From Trichuris trichiura (taxonomy: Eukaryota; Nematoda; Enoplea; Trichinellida; Trichuridae), in the NCBI GenBank assembly GCA_037903355.1, contig JBAJFE010000004.1:4324001-4388000 (forward strand): 64,000 nucleotides of DNA, written 5' to 3'. How positions within the stretch are numbered: position 1 is the first letter of the stretch; every line of letters begins with the position of its first letter. The notes below the pieces were generated by a model that had not been told where the DNA came from, ran no database searches, and saw only the letters and a list, made by a program, of their open reading frames with translations. Below are positions 38,289-49,036 of the stretch, one piece after another. The position numbers and the translations under genes are program-made.

Positions 38289-39773
38289 AATCATTGCAAC
38301 GGTCAACTGCTTGAAGGGAACGGACCTCAACTACGGTAGAGCGAAGATAAGCATGACGATTAACAACCCTGAAACGCAGAAATGCTCAAAGAAGCTTGTA
38401 GACTTCTGTCTTTTAAATTGTGTATGATTTGGCGAGCTAACATTTTGGTAGTGAGCGAATTCAAAAATCGAACCTTTAATCAAATCTAAGCCGCACATTG
38501 ACCTAGCTGAGAGAAGACCAGAACGGAAAACCTGTTTGATGATTGAAGCAAAAGCTGCAAAACTCGGCTTGAAAAAACGAACAAAATATACAACCAATGA
38601 CTCAGCGTAGCTTTGTTTTTATCGACTATTTTTCGCTTAAGGAGAAGCATAGTATTATTGCACCAGGTTTACAGCACGCTAGACCGTGAAAACATAGGAG
38701 CAGCCTTAGCCTTCAAACTCGCTTGATTGTAAAATGCAAGCATTCGGAAATATGAACAAAAATGAGAGTAAAAAGCTGCAACCACAACAATACCATTTGT
38801 GTAGGGTGAAAAGCATTGGACTGCAAAGTTAATATTTAGTTTTTATTTTTATAGGAATCATTCTTTTGACTAGGGGCTAAAGTTATAAAATTTTAATTTA
38901 ATACATATTTCTATCGCCCTGTTGCTGGCCGCCACCGTCATTCAAACAGGATAAACGAAAATCGCGTATTGTTCGGCTCACGTTAAGAAAGAATTATGCG
39001 CTACGATAATTTTTCATTTTCATCGTATTTCTTTTCCCGGTTTTAGCAAGCAATGGAATATTGATAGATTTTTTGCTTTGAAACGTTGCTTATGCTTCGG
39101 CTTAAGCAAGAGATCATTTATTTGGGAAGAGTGCCTATCCTCGTGACAATGACAGATAGCAGCACTGCAAAAGCATTTGTAATATTAGCCAGTGCTCAAG
39201 TCACTCTTCGTGTTTGCTTTAGTAAATCTACCCAACGCTGATAGTGAAAGAGTGGAAGGCTGCGTAATGAATCATGCGCTTGCTGGACAGACGAATAGTT
39301 TTTCAGAGAAGTTCGCCCGGTTGGATTATTCCATATCAGTGCAATGAAGAGATCACCTTTCAGCGCAATGACGACATCGCTCTGCTTTGGTCAAATGCTG
39401 TAAATATTTTTTCATACTCTCTTAATCACGCTGTTTTTATAGCCTAAAAAATTTTATTTAAACTCGTTAGCTTTGCTTCAATATAATCTTAATTTCCGGT
39501 AATGCGCAAATTTTTTTATCTCTGCAGGACTAGGCTGTAGTCGATATGATCAAATAAAATACACTAGCAATTAGCTTGCAAATAAACGTTTTTGTAGCCA
39601 ATAGATTATTATTTCCACTAGAAAGGCAGAACGCAGTTGCGAATATCAAGGTAATCAGTAGGTGATTATACCTGCAAATATTCAAATTACTGTAGCTGTA
39701 GTAGGCTGATTACAAATTTGGTCTTCTTTGACATCTGGGTACCTTATTTGGGTAGTTTTCATGTCTTCATAGG
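38289..39773. other. No supported gene
   Basis: AT-rich intergenic sequence downstream of bestrophin. Only short frames without splice context or family features. Confidence 0.4.
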
Positions 39774-40550
39774 TCAGAGATGGAAAAATTGGCAGTGTCT
39801 GTCCATTGCCTCAGTTTTTCCATTTTGCTTTTGGCTTAGCCTTTTCCAGGTTTCTGCACCCCCGTTAGGGTAGTCTTGACGACGACTTTTTGACATTGCT
39901 ATTTTAAGCGCAATTGAAATGCTTCGATTGTTTCCGTCTTGCGTGGCGAGGCTGAAATGGCCTAGGAAAATGCGCGCCAGCTCGCCTGGGTGCTTAATCT
40001 TTGCGCGGAAGCTAAGGCTCAAATAAAGAGCGGTCTTAATCCGGTTTGCGGTTGTTCCGCATGTCTGCCTTCTTTGCAAGGGCTTAGTTCCTTGGCGTGG
40101 AGCACTGCGTAGCGCAGGGGCGTCCTCTGTGTGCTCGCTTCGATGAGTTGTCGTTCGGCCGCATTGTCCTTGGTGAACATTAATTTTTTGATCCAGGATC
40201 GAATGACATGAAAGCGTAGTCAGGCATTCAACCAGCTGAAGAACGTTCGGGACGAGCTTGAACAAATTGCCAGAACCTTTGGACGTCGATGGCTTCAGTT
40301 CCAATGACTGGACGCTCAACACCAATATCACTATCCGAACATTGGTGTTCTCGGCGCGCCTGATTTTACGGATGAGTATGTGCGTTATATATTTCTTTTC
40401 TCCATTTGCTTGATGCGTCCGAAGAGCTTTTGCTTGCTCGTGTTCTCCAATTTCAAAATATGTATTAAGCGCAATGCTCTCTCTGCAAGCGTTTAACCAT
40501 AGGAAGGTGCTCAGGTACAATGCCTTTTTCTTTATCTTTTCCTCTTTCAA
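39774..40550 (-). CDS. Long open frame of unknown origin (exon or decayed gene)
   Basis: 258 codons are open, unusual for this AT-rich DNA, and the region is more GC-rich than its flanks. The frame has no ATG before its last 40 codons, so it would have to be an internal or terminal exon, or a relic. Parts look helical and protein-like (YFEIGEHEQAKALRTH; LVPNVLQLVECLTTLS). A second minus frame inside (about 40185-40020) is also protein-like (AERQLIEASTQRTPLRYAVL), which suggests a frameshift. I do not recognise a family. Confidence 0.28.
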   Translation of the reverse strand: MKEEKIKKKALYLSTFLWLNACRESIALNTYFEIGEHEQAKALRTHQANGEKKYITHILIRKIRRAENTNVRIVILVLSVQSLELKPSTSKGSGNLFKLVPNVLQLVECLTTLSCHSILDQKINVHQGQCGRTTTHRSEHTEDAPALRSAPRQGTKPLQRRQTCGTTANRIKTALYLSLSFRAKIKHPGELARIFLGHFSLATQDGNNRSISIALKIAMSKSRRQDYPNGGAETWKRLSQKQNGKTEAMDRHCQFFHL

Positions 40551-40937
40551 ATATCATACGTTGAGCGTAATAAGCTCTTATTAAGCATCACTGTTAGTGT
40601 TATTATTTTTATGTTGTTCTAGTCATTTTTTGTCTTGGATAAGCTGTCCATATTACAGTATTGCCTGAAGGCTTCAAAACCGAACTGCAAAGTACTTGAG
40701 GTTAATTACGTTGTTCAAAATGCTCTTCAAGTTTCAGAATTCTCATATTAATATTTATCCTTTAAGTTGAGACGTAAATTACGCTGCTTCTCCCTTGTGG
40801 ACATTGAAGTACCACGAAAAAGTAGGCGCAACGACTTATTCGTGCCGCATAGGCGCTTATTACGAAATTTATGCCTTTTAAAAGCGTAACTTTTTTAAAA
40901 CAACACTTTGAAACTTTCTATTTTCTGAAATAGAAAG

Positions 40938-41059
40938 AAGGCTGTTTAATTGAAAATCATTTGGGATTCGCCTGTTCCCGTCACTAGTAGGGCACTGACG
41001 ATGGGGCTGGGCGAATCCCGAAAAATTCGTTCCAAAGTGATTTTTAATGAAACGGCTTT
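40938..41059. repeat. Imperfect inverted repeat
   Basis: The left arm (about 40938-40972), ending GGGATTCGCC, faces the right arm (41010-41059), starting GGCGAATCCC. Further complementarity (TTTAATTGAAAATCA against TGATTTTTAATGAAA) is interrupted by an 11-nt insertion. It is non-coding and may be a foldback element. Confidence 0.55.
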
Positions 41060-41078
41060 CAAGACAGAAATGAAATTT

Positions 41079-41109
41079 ATCAAAGGCGTAAAGCCTTTAC
41101 GCCTTTGAT
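41079..41109. repeat. Perfect 31-nt palindrome
   Basis: ATCAAAGGCGTAAAG, a single central C, then its exact reverse complement. Complementarity continues imperfectly outside (GAAATGAAATTT facing the CTTTCATTTC side). It could be the centre of a small foldback element. Confidence 0.85.
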
Positions 41110-42462
41110 TAATTTTTTTCTTTCATTTCAAAACCGCTATGCGGCATTGCGTCAGAATGAGTGATTACGTTCGCGAAAAAATTATTTTTCTTAAAGATAA
41201 ACGTTTGGCCAAACCGGCGAGAAGCTATGGTGCTCAATTCTTGCCATTTCATCTTCGATGTGCAGTTAAGGTTTTGAGTAAACTGCCGCAACGCAATTTG
41301 CCCGCGAACCTCTGCGGCAAATTTTTGCCTATGCTACTTTCGATTTAACTAACCCGTTTAGCGTTGCCGTAGTCTTTTTCAGTGTTGAACCTATTAATTG
41401 GTGAAGTCGAACCTGAATTTCAGTTTGAATAGTTTTTTGTTCCCAAAAATTGCGACCTTACTTTTCCGCGCTTCTCTTCGCGTGTCTGACTGACATTTGG
41501 ACAGCAATTGAAGATGACAAAGCGGCCATTGATTTTTTGTTTGAAATTGGTACGATCTCGTTTGGGCTACTAAAAATGATCTCTCCGTTGAGGTAGAGCA
41601 GCCGAGTAAGTAGTTAGTTGGTTTGCTCGCTCAAAAGCACTTCATTTGAGATAATGGAGCTCGTTTCAACTTGCTTCAGTGACTTTTTCCGTTTCGTCAG
41701 CGGTTGACTGACGACGTAATAGCAGTTTTTTATGCCGGACAACGCAAGAACCCTTTGAAAACTTCTTCGCATTCACGCAAGCGTGTCTTCGCACGCGCGG
41801 TACGGGCTCGTCTGTCGGCATTCCGTTTTCAACTCGTCATGCTTGTGCAAGGCTGTACGATGTCTACGGGAAACTTCCATTCATTTATCTAATCACCCCT
41901 CAGCTTCCTCGCAAGTTTTTGTAGTCACCCAATGGTTTGCATGTACGCACACGCGCTGACTCTATGTAAAATTTTTCCTTCGCGCCTGCATGCGTTAAAG
42001 ATTCACCAAAGTACTTCCTGCTACTGTATTTCCTTAAATTTCTTATTTCATTTAAGCAGCATAACTTGGGAATAATTTTGCATATTATCACTCCTTGATA
42101 GGAGCACTTTATCGCTAAGCGCTCATTCAGTATTTATTCAAATGCTTTGGCTGACTTATTTGCCATTTAAAGGTGTCCTCGCTGGTTTTGCGCTACCATT
42201 AATCATTTCCTATAATTAGTAGTTCATGTTAACATTATTTTTACTCGCCATCGCAAATCATTAAGGGCAAAGGAAAATGCTCCCGTTCGCGTTAGCGATG
42301 AGGCCATTGGCCGTCGGCGAAAACTATTTACGATCAAGCGGGACATATGGAAAGCGACTATGGGTCCTTGGTCGCGCGTGAGTTAACGGAAAGGAAGAAG
42401 CACCAAAATTGCCATCGATAAGTTGACGCTTGTCGAGAATTGTCCCCTTTTCAATCTAGCAG
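41110..42462. other. No supported gene
   Basis: Only short frames, in both orientations, with no family features. The right end is the 5' flank of the hypothetical gene that starts at 42463. Confidence 0.35.
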
Positions 42463-43583
42463 ATGTCCCGAGACGACCTCGCGCCATACTTCTCTCGTTC
42501 GGATGACTTTTCGCCGTCGGCAAGAGAAGCGCGCCCAAAATGGGAAGAACTTTTTCTCTACGACTTGCGTCTTGTTGTTTCACCACCCCACCTTACCCAC
42601 AAGGCATCTGCGCGCACCTTACAATTCTGTGAGTAACCCAAATTCTGTACATTTTTACTTCACCAATTCACGGTGGGTTTACTCTTGGGTGGATCCCAAT
42701 AGTGAAGATTTACATAGTCTCCCGCGAATAATGAATGTTAGAGACAACACACGGGTGACTATTGCTTGCAATGACAATGTTAGCGTTTACACTGCTTAAG
42801 TCGCGTGGGTGTATGTAGTTATTTAAAATGAGCACCTTTTTGTTCACGTTCGTGTTAAAAAGGGCGTAATTCAGTTAAATCAATGGACCTGTATTTTTTC
42901 TATACATGGTCAATTTCAAGTGTATATAAACTTGTTGCGTGTTAGGAATTGACCTGTGCTCAACCATTAGAACAATGAGCGCGCGCTGGTGCACCTAGTC
43001 GGCATAGCTTACTTGAGGGAGGGGCAAATGCTTGCGCTGTATTCCACTGCTACGGTCGGTTCCATATTGAGTGTTGCATAATTTTTTGAATGTTTTTCTC
43101 CGTTGGCTCTTTGGCGGTACGCGCGAACGTAGGCGTCTTTCTCGATTGAATAACGTTAGCGAAAATTCGCTTTGATAGTTCCTTTCAGACGAGGGATGCT
43201 TGGACAGAGGTTGTAGCCTGCGGTATCCGGCACCCTTAACCTTCATGTCGACGGCGTTTCCGCCGTGGCGAGCGTGCTCTAATTCGCAAACTATTGTTGA
43301 AATGATTTATTCTTCAGCTGTTTTGGCGAACAGTTGTACGAAATGCCGCAAACCAGCGCTCGCAGGGTTCAATCGCAATTCCGCTTGTCTCACGCTTGTT
43401 GGTTATTTCTTTTTATGTATTGCAGGCTGCGCTTTTTTCAATCGAAGCGAGGAAGCGCTAAAACTGATAAAGTTAACTTTTACTTGTTCGACATTTTTTT
43501 TGCTGCAACCGTTCATTGCTGTGCGGACGGGCTGGTTGCCTACCGGGCTGACGACGTCTTCTCGTACAGACTTCCTTGTTTAG
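42463..43583 (+). CDS. Hypothetical two-exon protein, unrecognised
   Basis: Exon 1 (42463-42628) starts with ATG and reads as an acidic, coding-like peptide (SRDDLAPYFSRSDDF; PKWEELFLYDLRLVV). It stops at a strong GTGAGT donor in phase 1. The best matching acceptor is CAG at 43188. It opens exon 2 (43189-43583) in the correct phase, ending TAG, for 186 aa in total. Exon 2 is Cys-rich (NSCTKCRKPALAG) and then hydrophobic. The hydrophobic T-rich part could instead be intron, so the 3' half is uncertain. No domain is recognised. Confidence 0.4.
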
Positions 43584-44799
43584 ATTAATTGGCTTGAACC
43601 CGCGTTTCTTAGCAAGAGCTATTAAGCGGACTGCCGTAATAATGTGCGTTAACGCTCCATCGACCAACGTGAAGCCGAAGGCTGTAAGGTAAATACTGTT
43701 TGTACTTCGAAGACAACTACGCGTAATTGTTTAAATCCCTTAATCTGCTGATTAGTTTTTTTTTCTCATCTTTGCGTACCTTTTTTGCTTCGTAGTTCCG
43801 GTGTCAATTTAATTGTTTAATCTAATCACTGTCAACGGGTGTGGAGTGTTCCTTTTTTGTAAAAATTTATTGCAAAAGTGTCATTGGGTACAATTTTTTT
43901 GCAGCAAGTATTTTTCTTCTCACTTCCGCCAAGAGGTCGCTAGAATGTGGTTGGGTGTTCATTTCTTAATAATTGATTGCGATAAACGCTATTGAAACTT
44001 GCCTTTCATCTGATCTTTGTTCATCATTGCTAAAATCATCCTCTGATGTTCTGTTTCCAAGAACTTTTTAAAATACGTGCGAAGATCACTGGTACAAACG
44101 TCGACATTATAGGCGCTCAGGTTTAAGCAGCTGCAAGGCTTTTGTGCAAGCAGAGAATCAGCCGTTTAATTGCTTTTAATGACGTCACTTTTTATTTTGA
44201 GTATTGCCTACATTCTAAAATGATTATCAGGTTATACCTACAGTAAGTCGTTTCATTAAAGCAGAATCCCTATGATACCAAGTCCAGATTAATCTGTTGG
44301 CTTAGGTGTTTATAGAGTAAGCGATCTGGGCTGTTGGGCCAAGTGCGATTCCGGCGCCAGCGTGATTTTGCTAGTAACGAAAACCCAAATCCCATTATAA
44401 AATTCATTCAAGCGTTCAAGCGACTTGAGAAATTAAAAAGAAGAAAGTGATTCAAGTGTTTAGAAAGTTTGCGGTATTTTTTAAAGTTCGCATCAGCCTT
44501 CACCTGTTTAAACGGAGTGGCGATGATTTCGACCGCGAAAAGTCACGACGTGCCCTAGATTAAAATATTCAAATTGGCTTGGTTTATGTGTTCGGAGAGT
44601 TGTAAACAAAAATGGATTCGTGAAACCGCAATCCCTTCAGCCACGAAAGAAGTGACGCCAATTTTTTTAAAGACTCGGTCATTGTCATGCAAAAAACTTA
44701 GAAGTTGAACAAGCGAAGCGAAGTGAAGCTAAGAAGACCAGTTGCGTACGCCTATAAGCGCCTGTTTGGTAGTCTGTGATTTTTTTTTCAGTGGCTGTC
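43584..44799. other. No firmly supported gene
   Basis: A minus-strand frame at 43473-43667 contains a plausible exon-like peptide (VDGALTHIITAVRLIALA) but lacks partner exons. The remainder is AT-rich with short frames only. Confidence 0.3.
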
Positions 44800-45049
44800 A
44801 AAATCCCGAACAGATCGAAAATGCACTGTGAAATGTGATCTTGTGGCAGTTCCGCATTAGCATCTTCTAGATAAGGAATGTATTTGAGCAGACGCGCTAT
44901 TCTACTGGTCATGTTTTTTAGATCACTAACTTTGACAAAACCAGTATAAGAGCGCGTCTGCTCAAATACATTCCTTATCTAGAAGATGCTAATGCGGAAC
45001 TGCCACATGACCACACTTCGCAGTGCATTTTCCATCTATTCGAGATTTT
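44800..45049. repeat. Inverted duplication of a coding-like segment, 109-nt arms
   Basis: The arms 44800-44908 and 44941-45049 are reverse complements with about a dozen mismatches, separated by only 32 nt. A central block of more than 50 nt is identical. Both arms read as related peptides: LLKYIPYLEDANAELP is shared exactly, then QDHISQCIF (minus, left arm) against HDHTSQCIF (plus, right arm). A transcript through both arms would form a long double-stranded stem. Confidence 0.9.
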
Positions 45050-46512
45050 GGCCCTAACCCGTTTTTCTTCTTCGCAGCTGGACCATTTCGGAGGAGGCAA
45101 AAGGGCGATGAGCTTCGTAAGTGACATTATGGTTTTCAAAAAAATGTAAAAAGAGTTACTTTTGACATGAGCTCATGGGAATACGATATGAGTTCCAACT
45201 GGCATACCAAGCTGTATATACCCACTTTATTGCTTTGATTACTACGCACATTGACAGCCAGGCTGCGGTTGGAAGAATGGCGAGTATATCAACCCATTTT
45301 AAAAAGTTTTGAAATGTAAGTGACACACTAACCCAACCTTTTATAGCAGAGGTATAAGTTCCTAGAACGATTCGCCTCAAACTGCCTTTGGTACTTTGCA
45401 TTCTTGTCGATGCTTCAAAATTAGCATATCGGATGACGTATACGGAATGATGGCAACGCTTAGTTCGAATAGTAACTACTTTCCTATCTACAAAGTGGTC
45501 GTCTTGTCAGCAAAGCTTATGTCCGCGTTGACATGCTATTATTACGATGAACTTTAGCTTTGAAAGACTAGTGGAAAGTTCTACGTATGTTGCATCCATC
45601 ATTATTAAGAAATTAATTTTTGAAAAGGCTGCATTGGCGAAGGGGTGCTCAATGGCGGGCACTTGAGAATTGTATGAGCTATGAAACAAAATTCATGACA
45701 AAAGTATTGGAACAACGAGGATAGTCTACGTTGACTTTTTCTATGACCTATTGTAGCCTAGTGAAGGTACATAGGAGTGTTTTACGCGTTGGTCAACTAA
45801 AGAAAACGGTTTCAAGCGTGTCCAAATTTATATGTGCCCACATTGAAAAGCAAGGCTCCTTGGAAGTGAAAGTCGAAGCAGTAAGAGAAGAGAACAACGC
45901 TTTGGACGAAAAAGCAAATATGAACTTGATTACTACTTGACACTGTAGCGCCGTAGCCGCCAATCGTTGGTTAACCGCGAAGAAGCGGGACATTGATAGC
46001 TTATTCATACCTTTTCATTTCACCAGAATCAACTGACGCGACCGTTCTTTTTTTTTGTTTTCGCATGCGAGCAAGTTTTAAGAGAGGCGAACCGCTCCGT
46101 TTTCATCTTGGCCAACCTTGGGAAGAGCTTTTGGTCGAACAGGTTTTACGTGACCCAGTTAGCGAGAGAAATTTTTAACACCAATTCGGTGCTTCCATTT
46201 TCTTCGCCGCCGAAGCGGTCGTCTGCCGTGCCTTATTTGGGCAAGGCAAATAGTATTCGACGAATTGGATCCATATTTGGCGTATAGCTTTTTCAAAGGT
46301 GCCGAACCGGTGAGCAGCTCACTTACGCACGTAGATATTCTTTTCCGAGAGATCATTAGGATGCCTCGGCTGGCATTGTACTAGAAACGCCCATTGATGC
46401 GTCAGTGTTCCGGCTGTTTGGTCATCCATGGTCATTGATTGCATTGTTAGCACGGGGAATTGTCGCATCAGTTTTATATGCGGGAAAACCGTACGTTCAC
46501 GCTGACTTGTAA
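44951..46512 (+). CDS. Hypothetical spliced gene, unrecognised (partial model)
   Basis: Several exon-like blocks lie on the plus strand. The first, 44951-45119, has an acceptor after CAGTATAAG, contains LLKYIPYLEDANAELP, and ends at a GTAAGT donor. Another, about 45351-45400 onward, starts RYKFLERFASNCLWYF after TTTATAGCAG in matching phase. A block ending at 46309 contains IVFDELDPYLAYSFFKGAEP. The last exon, 46360-46512, contains DASVFRLFGHPWSLIALLA, then KPYVHADL and TAA. The final two join cleanly across a 50-nt GTGAGC...TTAG intron. Around 46160-46180 the frame seems broken at an A/T run, so the middle may be mis-modelled or a pseudogene. I do not recognise the protein. Confidence 0.4.
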
Positions 46513-47260
46513 TCTTGGAATCGGTCGATTCGTCGTCTTCCCTAAACTCTCGCCTTCCTCAGCTCTTCCCTATTGGTAGGGGCAGCATTAGAAAGAACGA
46601 CACGTTGTTAAAGTCGAGAAAATTATTCCACTCGCTGCGGCGCGCCCGGAAACGATCTCAGGAGGTAATTGATTAATGCAACCTGTTTTTCCATAAGCCT
46701 TTTCTGGCAGGTTGCAGACGAGACAAGAATTACTCGGGATATGCTTGCTTTTTTCTGTTCCCAATAAGGAGATGCTCTGAGGGAACATTTCCCAATTAAC
46801 CAATTTGGACAGACTGGCGTTAACGGTCTGTTACTGTTGTGGTTTTGTCATTGACGAACGCTGTATCGCTTCGTCGAAACAAAAAGAAAGCGTTTTTGTT
46901 GACTCGGCCGTCATTGTAATCGTCTGTTTATCTTTATTTTGGTTCCATGAAGGCGCAGAGGCGCTTGCTCAGTTTACCTATCCGAAACGGTTGACAATTC
47001 ATTCGTATTTTGTAAATTAGAAGAACAGTCGACCTCGCCGTTTGCAACGAAAGAGAGAGAGACATCTTTGTTGAGCTGTTATCTCAGTTGGCCATCCGCA
47101 GCCTTGTGTACGCGTTACCATTTGAACTTTTATGCTTTTGCCGCTTCGTTGTTTACTCAGGTGTCCTTGTTGGAAGGTTTACACCCTTTTGTTATATTTC
47201 AGCTTTGAACAGTCGTGCGCGATAGTTCGTAATGGACGCACCGCCTAACGACGTGGTTCA
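46513..47260. other. 5' flank and leader of MGAT2
   Basis: No independent gene is supported. A plus-strand frame at 46805-47020 is short and featureless. The last part should be the MGAT2 promoter and 5' UTR and contains an upstream ORF (47232-47285). Confidence 0.4.
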
Positions 47261-47285
47261 ATGTTCACATCTCGGTTCATTCTGA
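47232..47285 (+). promoter_or_regulatory. Upstream ORF overlapping the MGAT2 start
   Basis: ATG at 47232 (context GTAATGG) opens a 17-codon frame ending TGA at 47285. It overlaps the MGAT2 ATG (47261) in another frame. If the transcript starts upstream, ribosomes using it would bypass the main start, which would lower MGAT2 output. The effect is inferred only. Confidence 0.45.
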
Positions 47286-49036
47286 AGGTGGTGAAAGTGG
47301 TGTTCACTTTGTGCGCTGCCGGAATATTGCTTGTCAAAATTCACCGGTCTCAATTTCCCGCATTATCATCGTCGTTGTCGTCTCTTGAACCCGGTGCTTC
47401 AGCGGGTCTTCAAGCCTATCCATCCCTATTTCAACTGACAACTCTCGGTGGAATCGGCGTAGCCAACTTTAGTCTCTTAGCCTCTCGTCTTGGCAAGCCA
47501 AAATTCAACCTGACCTTTTTGGTCAATTCCAACCAGTCCTTCGTAAAGAATGACAACTTTGACTATGGCTCGCAGTCATTGGTCGCTGGCGCGCCTAGCG
47601 CTGAAGAGATAAGAAGGATTGTGGAGGACAACAATTTGCATGCGGAAATTTTGAACGAAGACGTATTCGGTCCTGCTAGCCAAGCTCACTACGTGGTCGT
47701 GGTGCAAGTTCACAATCGGCTGAGATATTTGGAAAAGTTGGTTCAGTCGCTCCAATTGAACCCGCTAATCAATTGGGTTTTGCTGATATTCAGTCACGAC
47801 TACTTTAGCGTTGAATTGAACCAATTCATCCGCTCGATAAAGTTTTGTCGCGTCATGCAGATTTTTTATCCGAACAGCATACAGCTAAGCCCGTCATCAT
47901 TTCCGGGTAAAAGCCCGTTCGATTGCACATCCTCTATGACTGTTAGTCAGTAAGAAGTTGATCTCCATCAGCGTCTGGCAAAGCCTTGTTTGCTTTCTCT
48001 CTTGTAGGGCTCGTGCGGCCAATTGCCAAATATGGCAGCGCCCGGATAAATACGGCCACTACAGAAACGTCGATCTTGCTCAGATCAAGCATCACTGGTG
48101 GTGGAAGGCAATAAACATTGGTTGCCTACGTCCCAGCGCGTCAAAGAAGTTTTTTACTTACAGGTCAACTACGTTTTCAACGGAATACCTCGTCTTCGTC
48201 ACTACAACGGTTGGGTCGTGTTCCTCGAGGAAGACCATTACGTTTCCCCTGACTTTCTCTACTCGTTTAATTCCATTGCTGATCAGATGTCCAGGTACAT
48301 ATGCGTCCTTTCTTTTCATCTGTTTTCGTCCACTCTCGAAAATTGCAGTGTCTGTCAAGACTGTCACATTATAACGTTGGGTTCCTACCTGCGATTTCAA
48401 AAAAGAAAAGTCAAGTGGGACGAGGTAAAGAATGCGTAACTGCGCTGACTCACTTTTTGCCTGCGAACACTTTGCAATGTCTTTTTTAGTACTTAATCCT
48501 GCCATGGTTCTCCAGCTACCACAATATGGGCATGGCGTTCAATCGTTCCACGTGGAATCTGATTCAACGGTGCGCTGAGGTTTGTCGAAAGATGCTTGCA
48601 CAAGAAATAGCGTTTTTAATTCTATACGTTGTTTACTAGATGTTCTGCAAATATGACGATTACAATTGGGATTGGTCGCTGCTGCAGGTGAGCAACAAGT
48701 GTTTGAAGAAACGCTTGACCACATTGGTCTTGAGCGGTCCACGGGTGTTCCACATCGGTGATTGGTGCGTAGCAGTTTAGCAATCGAACGTTTGAGCTTT
48801 CTTTTTTTTTTAGCGGAGTGCACCACAAAGGGAAGGTATGTACGGCGGATTCGAGCGCCAACGAAGTTGTAGAGAAGCTCAAGGCGCTGCAATCGCAGCT
48901 GTTTCCAAAAACGTTCAAAGTGTTGCTTCCGCTGAACGCTGTTCGCCGCGTGCCAAAGCAGCCAAAGGAGAATGGCGGTTGGGGCGACCCGAGGGATCAC
49001 CAACTTTGCCTGAACAACACATTTCCTCTTTCTTGA
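47261..49036 (+). CDS. MGAT2: Alpha-1,6-mannosyl-glycoprotein 2-beta-N-acetylglucosaminyltransferase (GnT-II)
   Basis: GnT-II adds GlcNAc to the alpha-1,6 arm of N-glycans in the medial Golgi. The exons are 47261-47949, 48008-48107, 48164-48294, 48349-48424, 48490-48579, 48640-48764 and 48814-49036 (477 aa; human 447). It is a type II membrane protein: short N-tail, TM at about residues 7-26, a stem with NLT and NQS sequons, then the GT16 catalytic region. Conserved pieces are VVVVQVHNRLRYLEKLV, IFSHDYFS, QIKHHWWWK, the catalytic VFLEEDHYVSPDF, NMGMAFNRS, YDDYNWDWSLL, PRVFHIGDCGVHHKG and NGGWGDPRDHQLC. The conserved HHWWWK/VNYVF junction requires a GC donor at 48108. A diverged copy with the same exon number and phases lies at 55984-58934. 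Orthologue in C. elegans: gly-20. Confidence 0.95.

Noticed and set aside
42383..42586. Minus-strand frame opposite exon 1 of the 42.5-kb gene
   Set aside because: The plus frame has an ATG, coding character and a strong donor; the minus frame has none.
45156..45401. Minus-strand peptide WVDILAILP resembling the S3 region of voltage-gated K+ channels
   Set aside because: Only a short match. No S4 arginine ladder, pore motif or neighbouring channel exons were found, and the same DNA is crossed by the plus-strand gene model.
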